Shown here piece by piece: positions 50,073 through 59,153 of a stretch of DNA of 64,000 nt. Origin of the DNA: Bacteroides sp. (lineage in GTDB: Bacteria > Bacteroidota > Bacteroidia > Bacteroidales > Bacteroidaceae); the NCBI RefSeq assembly GCF_030151085.1, contig NZ_JASLER010000035.1, positions 60,529 through 124,528 of the forward strand. Direction: 5' to 3'. How positions within the stretch are numbered: the first letter of the stretch is position 1; each line of letters opens with the position of its first letter. Below the pieces are notes generated by a model. That model worked only from the letters and a program-made list of their open reading frames with translations, searched no databases and was not told the origin of the DNA. The position numbers were made by a program, and so were the translations under genes.

Positions 50073-52952
50073 TTATAATTTCACACTTTGTGCCTTTCCG
50101 TCATAATTCACCATCGTACCCTTTGCTTTCAAATCGAAAGGTTGGGGTTTATCTTTGGTTACTTTAACAACATTGAATGTACGTTCTTTCAGCATACCGG
50201 GGAATTCTCCTGCACGGTCGCCAATAGTCAGAGTACCTTCTGCATCATTATAAGTAAACGGAATAGTAGCATATTGTCCTTTTTCGTAATTGTAGTTCAC
50301 ACCTTCGTCTTCATAAAGAGTAAACACACCATTCTTACCTTCGTAAACATAGAGCGTAATCTCCGAAGCAGGTTTCTCATTACTATACTGCATATCAGGA
50401 CCGTAAGGCACAATAGCACCTTCGCGTACATACAATGGAATACGTTCGTAAGGAGCTTCTACTTTCATATTTTGACCACCAGCGATATATTTACCCGTAT
50501 AGAAGTCATACCAACCACAACTTGCGGGGAAGTACATCTCACGACTACGTGCGCCATATTCATATACCGGTGCAGCCATCATAGCAGGACCAAACATAAA
50601 CTGGTCACCGATATTATTTACATTCGCATCGGCTGTAAAATCCATTACCAACGGGCGCATAATGGTATAATCATCGAAATATGTCATACCGGCCAATGAA
50701 TAGATATACGGCATCATGTTGTAACGTAACTTCGTATAATAAAGAATAGAATTATAAGCAGGATGTCCCTCGGGAGCAATGTTCCAGACTTCACGGAACG
50801 GATACTGACCATGTGCACGGAACAACGGACAGAATGCACCGAACTGATACCAACGAGTATTCAACTCTCTCCATTCTTTATAATCTTCATTCTCGCGACC
50901 CGTCTTATTCATCTCCATCTGACCTGCCACATAACGATTTTCCACACAGAAACCACCGATATCCATTGTCCAATAAGGAATACCGCTCACAGCAAAGTTC
51001 AATCCGGCACTGATCTGAGCCTTCATATCTTCCCAACGGGTAGCAATATCACCACTCCATGTCGCAGTAGAATAACGTTGACAACCTGCAAAACCGGAAC
51101 GAGTCAAGAGGAATACACGTTGATCGGGGTTCACTCCACGCTGACCGTCATAGATAGCTTCGGCATTCATCAAAGCATACGCATTGAAGAATTTGGCAGA
51201 AGGACCTAAAGCAGTAGGACCGCAAAGGTCTTTACGATATTGAAGTTCCGTACAGTCACGAATATTAGGTTCACTGGCGTCCATCCACCAAGCGTCGATA
51301 CCCAATGTATAAAGATGATCTTCCATTTGTTTCCAGAAAAGCTTGCGGGCATCTTTTGAATATGCGTCATAGAAAGAACCGGTATAACCGGGACCAATCC
51401 AGTCACGAATACTATCTTTTATAGCCTGTTGATACATCCAGCCATTCTTATCGAATTCTTTAAAGTGCTCTGTACTTGCATAGAACTTCGGCCAAACTGA
51501 AATCATAATCTTGGCATTCATTGCATGAATAGAATCCACCATTGCCTTTGGATTGGGGAAACGTGCCGGATCGAACTCATGGCTACCCCAAGCATTTTCG
51601 GGCCAATAGCTCCAGTCCTGTACAATATTGTCGATAGGAATCTGACGATTACGGAATTCTTTTAGAGTAGACAGAATTTCATCTTGTGTTTTATAACGTT
51701 CGCGGCTCTGCCAATAACCCATAGCCCACTTCGGCATAATCTGAGACTTTCCGGTCAAAGCACGGTAGCCGCCAATTACATCGTCCATATCTTCACCATA
51801 GACAAAGTAATAATCAATTTCATTATTCATTTCACTCCACCAAGCCAGCTTGTTTTGTTCTTCGGCAGAAACAGGAGTAAGTGCACGTAATCCACAATAA
51901 GACACGCCTCCATCGGGATTCCATTCTATCTTCAAAGGAACACGCTTGCCTGCTTCGAGGTTAACGGCAAACTTATAGCTGTTAGGATTCCACGAGGTAC
52001 GCCAGCGTTCGGGAACAACAAGTTCATTGTTGATATAAACTTTTACATATCCGGCATAGTAAAGGATGAAACGGAAAGCTCCGGTTTCAGACGGTTCGAT
52101 TTCGCCTTCGTAGCTTACTTTAGCACCCATCAGCGGGAAACCTTCGGGCAGATTTACTACCTTTGATAAATCCCCTCTTTTCAGATGCTCGAAATAAAGT
52201 GAATCTTCGCGACGAACGATTGGTTCCACATTCGCTCTTTCAGAAGGGACGTAAGTTCCGGTTAAAGCACCTTCTTTACCTTCTTTATCATAGAGCTTGA
52301 AAACACCGCCCAGTTGTGAATAATCGCGCTGGTCTCCAAAGCGGCATAGAGAATAGCTGTCCCAAAGTACCCCGTAGTTCTTATTAGATACAATAAATGG
52401 TACTGAAACCTTCGTGTTATATTGGAAGAGTTCTTCATTCTTTCCTTTATAATTAAACTCGTCTGCCTGATGTTGCCCCAAACCATAGAAAGCCTCATCA
52501 TCTGCCGATTTAAAAACCTGGCGTACCGAGTAAGCTTTTGTACCTTCTACTTCGATCGGAGCAAAACTTCTTCCATTCTGATCTTCTGCCAGAATCTGTT
52601 TACCAGCAGCATCCGTAAAGCGTACTTCGCCGGTAGTTTTAGATACAATCGCGCATACTTGTGAAGTCTTCACAGAGATTTCATCTCCTTGTTCTTCTAC
52701 TTTAAAATCCGTTTTTTGTTGTTGGGGAACAATGATAAGGCTTTGCTCCTTCGAAAAATCCTTTTCGGGAGTAGCCGACACATGAATGAGTTTTTCACCC
52801 ATTACTTCTACTCGTACTTTACGTACATCGGTCGGTTGTTGTTGCTTTACTTCTACAATAACCCCGTTTCCGGTCTTCTGATATCCACCTCCTGCACATG
52901 CGGCAAACATCAACCCGGCAATCAAACAAACTGAAGTGTTTTTCAATTTCAT
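50073..52952 (-). CDS. GH31 alpha-xylosidase lipoprotein with PA14 insert, PUL-associated
   Basis: 959 residues from ATG 52952, which opens a lipoprotein signal (MKLKNTSVCLIAGLMFAAC, C19) with AGGGYQ after it, so a periplasmic location is likely. Following the N-terminal beta domain, a PA14-type insertion lies around residues 210-380 (FEHLKRGDLSKVVNLPEGFP, AFRFILYYAGYVKVYINNE), as in the characterised Bacteroides xyloglucan GH31. The catalytic nucleophile is in DAWWMDASEPN and the acid/base aspartate near SGDIATRWEDMK. It removes non-reducing-end alpha-xylose from xyloglucan oligosaccharides. A start 27 codons upstream lacks support. Confidence 0.94.
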   Translation of the reverse strand: MKLKNTSVCLIAGLMFAACAGGGYQKTGNGVIVEVKQQQPTDVRKVRVEVMGEKLIHVSATPEKDFSKEQSLIIVPQQQKTDFKVEEQGDEISVKTSQVCAIVSKTTGEVRFTDAAGKQILAEDQNGRSFAPIEVEGTKAYSVRQVFKSADDEAFYGLGQHQADEFNYKGKNEELFQYNTKVSVPFIVSNKNYGVLWDSYSLCRFGDQRDYSQLGGVFKLYDKEGKEGALTGTYVPSERANVEPIVRREDSLYFEHLKRGDLSKVVNLPEGFPLMGAKVSYEGEIEPSETGAFRFILYYAGYVKVYINNELVVPERWRTSWNPNSYKFAVNLEAGKRVPLKIEWNPDGGVSYCGLRALTPVSAEEQNKLAWWSEMNNEIDYYFVYGEDMDDVIGGYRALTGKSQIMPKWAMGYWQSRERYKTQDEILSTLKEFRNRQIPIDNIVQDWSYWPENAWGSHEFDPARFPNPKAMVDSIHAMNAKIMISVWPKFYASTEHFKEFDKNGWMYQQAIKDSIRDWIGPGYTGSFYDAYSKDARKLFWKQMEDHLYTLGIDAWWMDASEPNIRDCTELQYRKDLCGPTALGPSAKFFNAYALMNAEAIYDGQRGVNPDQRVFLLTRSGFAGCQRYSTATWSGDIATRWEDMKAQISAGLNFAVSGIPYWTMDIGGFCVENRYVAGQMEMNKTGRENEDYKEWRELNTRWYQFGAFCPLFRAHGQYPFREVWNIAPEGHPAYNSILYYTKLRYNMMPYIYSLAGMTYFDDYTIMRPLVMDFTADANVNNIGDQFMFGPAMMAAPVYEYGARSREMYFPASCGWYDFYTGKYIAGGQNMKVEAPYERIPLYVREGAIVPYGPDMQYSNEKPASEITLYVYEGKNGVFTLYEDEGVNYNYEKGQYATIPFTYNDAEGTLTIGDRAGEFPGMLKERTFNVVKVTKDKPQPFDLKAKGTMVNYDGKAQSVKL

Positions 52953-52984
52953 ATCAATGGTTTTAATGTTATTTTCTCCGGATG

Positions 52985-52992
52985 TAAAAGTA
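52985..52992 (-). promoter_or_regulatory. Possible -7 box for the GH31-GH2-GH3 unit
   Basis: Minus-strand TACTTTTA matches seven of eight consensus bases, 32 bp before the GH31 ATG, downstream of the HTCS terminator. Lack of a good -33 fits an activated promoter. Confidence 0.4.
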
Positions 52993-53011
52993 GGAAATTC
53001 CCACAACAAAA

Positions 53012-53040
53012 AGCCCTCTCGATGTTGAATCAAGAGGGCT
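53012..53040 (-). terminator. Terminator after the HTCS gene
   Basis: AGCCCTCT (53012-53019) and AGAGGGCT (53033-53040) pair; on the minus strand TTTTTGTTG follows. It separates HTCS expression from GH31. Confidence 0.85.
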
Positions 53041-53088
53041 CATTTGATTACCTAAAAGACAATATGTTTCAGGCATGGGTATCTTTTG

Positions 53089-56000
53089 TTATTTGCCCTC
53101 TCTTTCTTGATAAACAGAAGGCAAAACACCAAATTCATCCTTAAAATACTTGCTGAAATACTTGGGGTTATTAAAGCCCAACTGATACGCTATCTCCGAT
53201 ACATTTTGCTGGCTCTCGCGCAAAAGTTGTGCCGCACGCTTCAAGCGAATGACACGAATAAATTCGATAGGAGTCTTACCCGTAATTTGCAAAAGTTTCT
53301 TATACAAATGTACCCTACTCATACCTACCTCATGGCTCAACTCTTCTACCGACAGATCACTACGGGATATATTCGCCTCTACATATTTAATAGCATTCTC
53401 TATTAACTTTTCATCCAATGAAGTAATAACGATTTCACTCGGTTCGGGCTCGATGCGGGTACGCGATTTGCTTCTGCTACTTAGATCAATGAGCTTACGC
53501 ATGCGCAAAATAAGCACTTCCATATTGAAAGGCTTCGTTACATAATCATCCGCACCGATAGTCAGACCTTCTACTTTGTTCTCAACCGATTGTTTGGCGG
53601 TAAGCAAAATAAAAGGAATGTTTTCAGTACGTTTATCCGACTTCACCCAACGACATAGTCCGTTACCGTCCATTTCGGGCATCATCAAATCGCTGACAAT
53701 AAGATCCGGTAATAACTCGGGGATTATCTTCCATGCTTCCTGCCCATTGACAGCAGATTGTACGGAGAAGTACAAGCTCAGGCTATCTTTCATGAAGGAA
53801 ATGAAATCTTCATTATCATCCACTATCAGCACCAATGGTTTCTTTTTCTCAGACGGTTGTGTATCCTCACCCGTTTCAGTGGCCTCAGCATCAAGAGCTA
53901 CCGCATCTTCTTCAGCAGCTTCTTCGGACAAAGGCGTAGCTACATTTACTACCGAATGCTTCACTGGAATATCCACCACAAACACACTACCCGAACCTAC
54001 ATTATCGAATACACGCACCGCACCGCCATGCAGTGTAACAAAATCACGTACCAGACTCAATCCGATGCCGCTTCCGGTAGACTGGTTGCTTTCTCCTTCG
54101 TGTTCCACCTGATAGAACCGTTCAAAGATTCGCTCCTTATCCTCATCCTTCACGCCCGAACCAGTATCGGATACTTTAATCTCCAATGTTTCGGGAGAAC
54201 CTTTCAAAATCTCCAATGATACATCCACACGCCCACCATCCGGGGTAAACTTAAAGGCATTAGACAATAAGTTCATTACAATCTTGCCTACTTTGTCTTC
54301 ATCAAATGCCATATTGAGTGACTCTACCGCTGAGTAGAAAGTAAGATGCACATTCTTTTTCTCTGAGAGTATCAGGAAAGAACTACAAATATTGCGCACA
54401 TACGCCACAATATCCCCTTCTGAAAGACAAAGGTGCAAGCCTGCCATTTCATTCTTACGGAAATCGAGCAGTTGATTCACCAGATTCAACAAACGTAATG
54501 CATTGCGATGCATTAAATTCAGCTTATCCAGTTGCTTCGCCTCTTTTGTTTCCTTTATCATTCCTTCCAACGGAGAAATAATCAACGTTAACGGTGTACG
54601 CAACTCATGGCTGACATTAGTAAAGAAACGGAATTTCATCTGATTGACTTCTTCAGTCTTCTGAGCCTCCTGTTCCATCTGCTGTATTTTGAATTTATTA
54701 CGCTCTCTGCGCTGTACTCCATAGAATGCCAGGAACAAACCTCCTATCAACAGGAAGGTGTAGCAAACATAAGCCCACGGGGTCATCCAGAATGGAGGAA
54801 GAATAACTATCTTTAAGGTCGCTTCTTCTGTCCCAGCATACCCGTCGCTATTGGTAGCTTTTACTTTCAAGAAATAAGTGCCCGGTGCAAGATTGGTATA
54901 AGTGACGCGGTGCATATCGGATATGCCCGTCATCCAGTCGTCATTAAAACCTTCGAGCTTGTAAAAGTAACGGGTCTTTTCGGGCAACACATAATTGTCT
55001 GAAGCAAAAAGAACGGTGAAAACATTCTGCTTGTAGTCCAGTACAATTTCTTTCGTATAATTAAGGTCTTCATGCAGAATAACGCGGCCTTCATACTCTT
55101 TGCCTACCATCAATTCTTGATTAAAAAGATGGAAGCCCGTAAACATGACTTTAGGCAACACACTGTTATATTTTATATTATCCGGTCTGAAACGGTTCAA
55201 TCCGTACAATCCGCCCACCACAATTTCTCCCGTATTCAATCGTTTAAGGGAACGTTGATTGAAGTCGCAACTTTGCAATCCATCCTTATCATTATAGGTA
55301 TAACAACGAAAGCCTAGTTTCCCACTTTTATCCTCAACTGACAAAACGATATTTATCAGTTCGCCACCTGTACTTACCCACATACTCTTCCGGTCGTCTT
55401 CGGTAATACCCAAGATGAATAATTTAGAAAAATCCTGTTTAATGGGTACTTCATAAAGTTCATCCTGCTTCGGGTCGTACACATTCAATCCTTCGCGGGT
55501 TGCCACCCAGATCAAGCCACGACTATCTTCATATACTTGGCTGATTGTTTGATTGGAGAACTGAGCCTTACCGGAGCGTGCACCCGTAAAGTTACTTATC
55601 TTCCGTGTAGCCATATCCATAATAGCCATACCAGCCGATGTACCGATAATCAATGTATTGTTGCGCCCGATACAAAGAGAGGCTATGTAATCGGAAACCA
55701 AATTCGAATTGGCAGTAGAATAAGTAATAAATACACCCGTCTGAGGATTGAGGCAATGCAAACCACCACCCAATGTACCCACCCAAATATTTTTATCTTT
55801 ATCTTCCAGCAAAGCCCACACATTATCATAGACCGACGAACCGTTTCCTCCCTCACCAATACGGTAACGGGTAAACCGGTTTCCATCGAAACAATTCAGT
55901 CCACCCCAATAAGTTCCTACCCACAACTTTCCATTACTGTCTTGCAGAAGTGATACAATGACGTCACTCGACACAGAACCGACATCGGATGTATGTGCAA

Positions 56001-57144
56001 AGGTTTTCCGCTCACCGGTCAGTGTATTCCAACGAATCAAGCCACTGCCGTTCGTACCCAGCCATACAATATCATTCTTTCCGTCTTCTACGCAGTTGAT
56101 GTCACCCACATTAACAATGCCGAATTTAAAGGCACTTTCGTTATAGTAAGAGATCCCCTTTTTGTAAGTGCCCACCCACATCGTACCGGAAGCGTCCTCA
56201 TAAAGCACGGTTATGGTGTTATTAGACAAGGTACGTTCATTATTCGGATCGTTCGCCAAATGAATCTGCTTTTCTCCTTTGTCCATCAGTTCAATACCGT
56301 CCTGATCGCGACCTACCCAAATACATCCGTATTTATCCTGTGCCAATGCCCGCACCGTATTGTAAGCATCATTTCTGGGAGAACGTACTTCCCACTTCTT
56401 CGAGGGTAGCTGATATACCCATAGGCCGACTACACTATATACCCACAACCGTTCATCACGATCTACAAACAGAGAGAATGTATTACTTTCCACCTTACCG
56501 AGTTCGGCAACAATATCACGGTTAGTCCATTTCACATTCAGTTTTTCTTTGTCCAGACAAGCCAAAGTGCCGTCATTATAAGCAAGGAGAATACCCTCTT
56601 TGCATTCCATAATATCTGTAATAGTACTTTTTGAAAAGATTTCAGTAGGTATCTTCGCAGCATCGGCAGTTTCATTACCATTTTTATAGCGATAGATGCC
56701 CTTGCCAGAAATATAAATCCAATAGGTTTTATCTTTATCGATATAAACCATAGCAGGCGCTCCGGAGATTCCGATATTCCACATCCATGCTTCTACATTG
56801 CGGTCGAAGGCATCATTAACAGAATTGTAAATGGTATATCCGGTACCAGTACGAATCCACAGGCAACCGGAAGCATCCTCTTGTATCTCTTCGATATAAT
56901 TATCGGGCAAAGACTTGGCATCATCCTTCAGGCTACGATAAATCTTGATATCATAACCATCATAACGATTCAAACCAGAAGCTGTACCAAACCAAAGGAA
57001 TCCTTTCGAATCTTTATAGATAGCATTCACCTGATTATTGGAAAGTCCGTCCTTTACTTCCAAATGTTTAAACATGTAGTCGTGCGAATTCGCAGAGAAA
57101 CAAATGATCCATGCCCACAAGATAAGTAACAGTTGTCTTTTCAT
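53089..57144 (-). CDS. Hybrid two-component system regulator (HTCS) of the PUL
   Basis: 1351 residues. Signal peptide, then a periplasmic sensor of two-component-regulator propeller repeats (about 25-690; VKDGLSNNQVNAIYKDSKGFLWFG pattern recurring) and a Y_Y_Y domain, one membrane helix (about 785-805), a HisKA with H846 (NVSHELRTPL), a HATPase (NLLSNAFKFTPDGG, GSGIGLSLV), a receiver with D1152 (VSDLMMPEMDG), and a C-terminal AraC-type HTH (about 1245-1345). HTCS proteins bind an oligosaccharide in the periplasm and activate their PUL. Ends at the 53012-53040 terminator. The likely ligand is a xyloglucan oligosaccharide. Confidence 0.96.
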   Translation of the reverse strand: MKRQLLLILWAWIICFSANSHDYMFKHLEVKDGLSNNQVNAIYKDSKGFLWFGTASGLNRYDGYDIKIYRSLKDDAKSLPDNYIEEIQEDASGCLWIRTGTGYTIYNSVNDAFDRNVEAWMWNIGISGAPAMVYIDKDKTYWIYISGKGIYRYKNGNETADAAKIPTEIFSKSTITDIMECKEGILLAYNDGTLACLDKEKLNVKWTNRDIVAELGKVESNTFSLFVDRDERLWVYSVVGLWVYQLPSKKWEVRSPRNDAYNTVRALAQDKYGCIWVGRDQDGIELMDKGEKQIHLANDPNNERTLSNNTITVLYEDASGTMWVGTYKKGISYYNESAFKFGIVNVGDINCVEDGKNDIVWLGTNGSGLIRWNTLTGERKTFAHTSDVGSVSSDVIVSLLQDSNGKLWVGTYWGGLNCFDGNRFTRYRIGEGGNGSSVYDNVWALLEDKDKNIWVGTLGGGLHCLNPQTGVFITYSTANSNLVSDYIASLCIGRNNTLIIGTSAGMAIMDMATRKISNFTGARSGKAQFSNQTISQVYEDSRGLIWVATREGLNVYDPKQDELYEVPIKQDFSKLFILGITEDDRKSMWVSTGGELINIVLSVEDKSGKLGFRCYTYNDKDGLQSCDFNQRSLKRLNTGEIVVGGLYGLNRFRPDNIKYNSVLPKVMFTGFHLFNQELMVGKEYEGRVILHEDLNYTKEIVLDYKQNVFTVLFASDNYVLPEKTRYFYKLEGFNDDWMTGISDMHRVTYTNLAPGTYFLKVKATNSDGYAGTEEATLKIVILPPFWMTPWAYVCYTFLLIGGLFLAFYGVQRRERNKFKIQQMEQEAQKTEEVNQMKFRFFTNVSHELRTPLTLIISPLEGMIKETKEAKQLDKLNLMHRNALRLLNLVNQLLDFRKNEMAGLHLCLSEGDIVAYVRNICSSFLILSEKKNVHLTFYSAVESLNMAFDEDKVGKIVMNLLSNAFKFTPDGGRVDVSLEILKGSPETLEIKVSDTGSGVKDEDKERIFERFYQVEHEGESNQSTGSGIGLSLVRDFVTLHGGAVRVFDNVGSGSVFVVDIPVKHSVVNVATPLSEEAAEEDAVALDAEATETGEDTQPSEKKKPLVLIVDDNEDFISFMKDSLSLYFSVQSAVNGQEAWKIIPELLPDLIVSDLMMPEMDGNGLCRWVKSDKRTENIPFILLTAKQSVENKVEGLTIGADDYVTKPFNMEVLILRMRKLIDLSSRSKSRTRIEPEPSEIVITSLDEKLIENAIKYVEANISRSDLSVEELSHEVGMSRVHLYKKLLQITGKTPIEFIRVIRLKRAAQLLRESQQNVSEIAYQLGFNNPKYFSKYFKDEFGVLPSVYQEREGK

Positions 57145-57268
57145 TCTATCAGAGATAAGGGGAGTTCGTATTTTATTGCAAATGAAACAAAATGAAGACA
57201 GAAAAACAAGGAAAGCTTTGCCTTTTTATCATTTTATATACCTCATTTGTTTCATTGCGGTCGAAAAA

Positions 57269-57295
57269 GGAGCATATCCGCCACGGATATGCTCC
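57269..57295 (-). terminator. Terminator after the GH5 genes
   Basis: Perfect 12-bp arms GGAGCATATCCG/CGGATATGCTCC with a 3-nt loop, followed on the minus strand by TTTTTCG. It lies 59 bp after the GH5 stop and before the HTCS. Confidence 0.92.
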
Positions 57296-57353
57296 CCTAA
57301 ACCAATTAAAATCGGACCTTCAACACAATCTTATTACTTTAAAAACTATTTAC

Positions 57354-59105
57354 CTAATAGGGATATTGTCCCTCCTTTGCTCCCTTCATGATACCATCGA
57401 TAACGTATTTATCGGTTACAGCACCTGTATTGCGATTTACCTCCGAGCCTGTCTCCCAATGGAAGGGTACAAGACCGTGATTCTTCGCTTCACGGGTTAC
57501 AACTTCATTCCAATAAGCGCGTGAGTTGTCATGAGCTTCCTGATTTTCGCTCACTATACGCTTTATCACACTATATTCGCCGATAATTGCAGGAATACCT
57601 TTATCTACATAGTTGGTTTTCATTTTCTGGAATTGTTCTTTCACATAACTTTCTTCGCCAGATGTAGCATTGTGTTCGGAACCGCTAACGTGATTATCGG
57701 CACCCCAATACCAGAACATCTTGCCCCAGTTTGCATCTTCTTCCATCATACTGAATTGGTAAGGATCATAGAAGTGCACTTCCACCATCATTCGATTAGG
57801 GACTTTGTCAGTTGGCAACGTTTTATACCACGTATCTGCTGCATCAATATTGGTGGATGGAGCTTGTACAATAAGGCAACGAGACGCATTGTTTCCACCG
57901 GTAGCACGTACAGCATCTATAAACGTTTGCTCATAACGGACAATGGTAGCCACGGAAGCAGCATCAAAATTCTTCCCTCCGGTTGTAGTCTCATTCATGC
58001 CCGGTTCGTTGCAACCCGCAAACAGCAGATGTTCATCGTAACCGTTCAACTTTCCGGCAATCTGTGTCCACAGTGCCTTCTGCTTGGTATTGATGGTTTC
58101 GCTATCATTACTAAAAATATGATCTTCGAGCCAGCCGCCGTCCCAGTGTATGTTAACAATGGCATACATATCATTAGCTACACAATAGCCTACTACTTCG
58201 CTTACCCGGTCGAGCCATTTGGCGTCTATTTCATAAGTGGTTTCATTGACGATATGCGAACTCCATGCACAAGGTATACGTACGGCATTGAAGCCCATCA
58301 CTTTCAATCCATCGATATACGTCTTGCTTACTTTGGGATTTCCCCAATCTGTTTCACCTGTGGGAGCTTCCAACGTATTACCTATATTAATACCAGCGTA
58401 CATTTTAGCAGCAAGTGTCTTAGCATCACTCGTCATTACGCCGCTTTCACCTTTAGCTTGCTTTACAGTAACAGATTCCGTTAGGTTACCCAGTGTAAAG
58501 GAAATGTGACCTTCACGAGCCTCTACAAAGTTGGCCGAAACAGAAAAGTTATATATCTTCTGCATCATGGCGCGGGTATCCGTAGCTGTTATCCAAGTGG
58601 CATCCGAAGTAACTTGCACTTCTCCATTTGTACTCAGTTTCACGGAAATATTACCACCGGCAGCAGATACTTCAAATAATTTAGTAGTAGGATCTACAAT
58701 CTCTAATCCGTCAGCAGCAGTTTGCGTTACTATGAAATGGTCTATCTTGCTACCTCCGGCATTCACCGTAATCGTAGAGGTACGATCTTCCGTAGTTGCA
58801 TTGGCATCTACAGTAATGGTATATTTAAAGATAGTGCTCGAGGCAGAAGCTTCAGGAGTAATTTTACACCAGTCCGGTGCACTGCTGATTACTTCCAGAG
58901 GTACATTGGACTTAATGGACAAATTATTAGTCCCTCCAGTCTTGGCAAAAGCCATTCCATTGTTCACAATATTCTCGGGTATTGTAACTTCCGGTGTTAC
59001 AGAGGAATCGTCATTATCCGAGCAGGATGTCATCAGAAAAAAGGTTGATAACAGCCAAAGAATTAAACATCTATCAAACGAGGTCACTATATGCTTTCTC
59101 ATCAT
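57354..59105 (-). CDS. BACON-GH5 endo-xyloglucanase lipoprotein (first paralogue)
   Basis: 583 residues. Lipobox TSC with acylated C28 followed by SDNDDS, an acidic surface-export-like signal, so display on the cell surface is likely. Two tandem BACON domains (about 40-130 and 135-220) precede the GH5 barrel, with acid/base glutamate in AGCNEPG and nucleophile in IIGEYS. GH5 subfamily 4 is the likely class, as in the Bacteroides endo-xyloglucanase. It is 48 bp downstream of the second GH5 gene, same strand, and ends with a terminator before the HTCS. An ATG one codon in is an alternative start. Confidence 0.92.
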   Translation of the reverse strand: MMRKHIVTSFDRCLILWLLSTFFLMTSCSDNDDSSVTPEVTIPENIVNNGMAFAKTGGTNNLSIKSNVPLEVISSAPDWCKITPEASASSTIFKYTITVDANATTEDRTSTITVNAGGSKIDHFIVTQTAADGLEIVDPTTKLFEVSAAGGNISVKLSTNGEVQVTSDATWITATDTRAMMQKIYNFSVSANFVEAREGHISFTLGNLTESVTVKQAKGESGVMTSDAKTLAAKMYAGINIGNTLEAPTGETDWGNPKVSKTYIDGLKVMGFNAVRIPCAWSSHIVNETTYEIDAKWLDRVSEVVGYCVANDMYAIVNIHWDGGWLEDHIFSNDSETINTKQKALWTQIAGKLNGYDEHLLFAGCNEPGMNETTTGGKNFDAASVATIVRYEQTFIDAVRATGGNNASRCLIVQAPSTNIDAADTWYKTLPTDKVPNRMMVEVHFYDPYQFSMMEEDANWGKMFWYWGADNHVSGSEHNATSGEESYVKEQFQKMKTNYVDKGIPAIIGEYSVIKRIVSENQEAHDNSRAYWNEVVTREAKNHGLVPFHWETGSEVNRNTGAVTDKYVIDGIMKGAKEGQYPY

Positions 59106-59153
59106 AATTATGCTTACATTAAAAATGTATTTAATACGAAACTAATCAGTTTT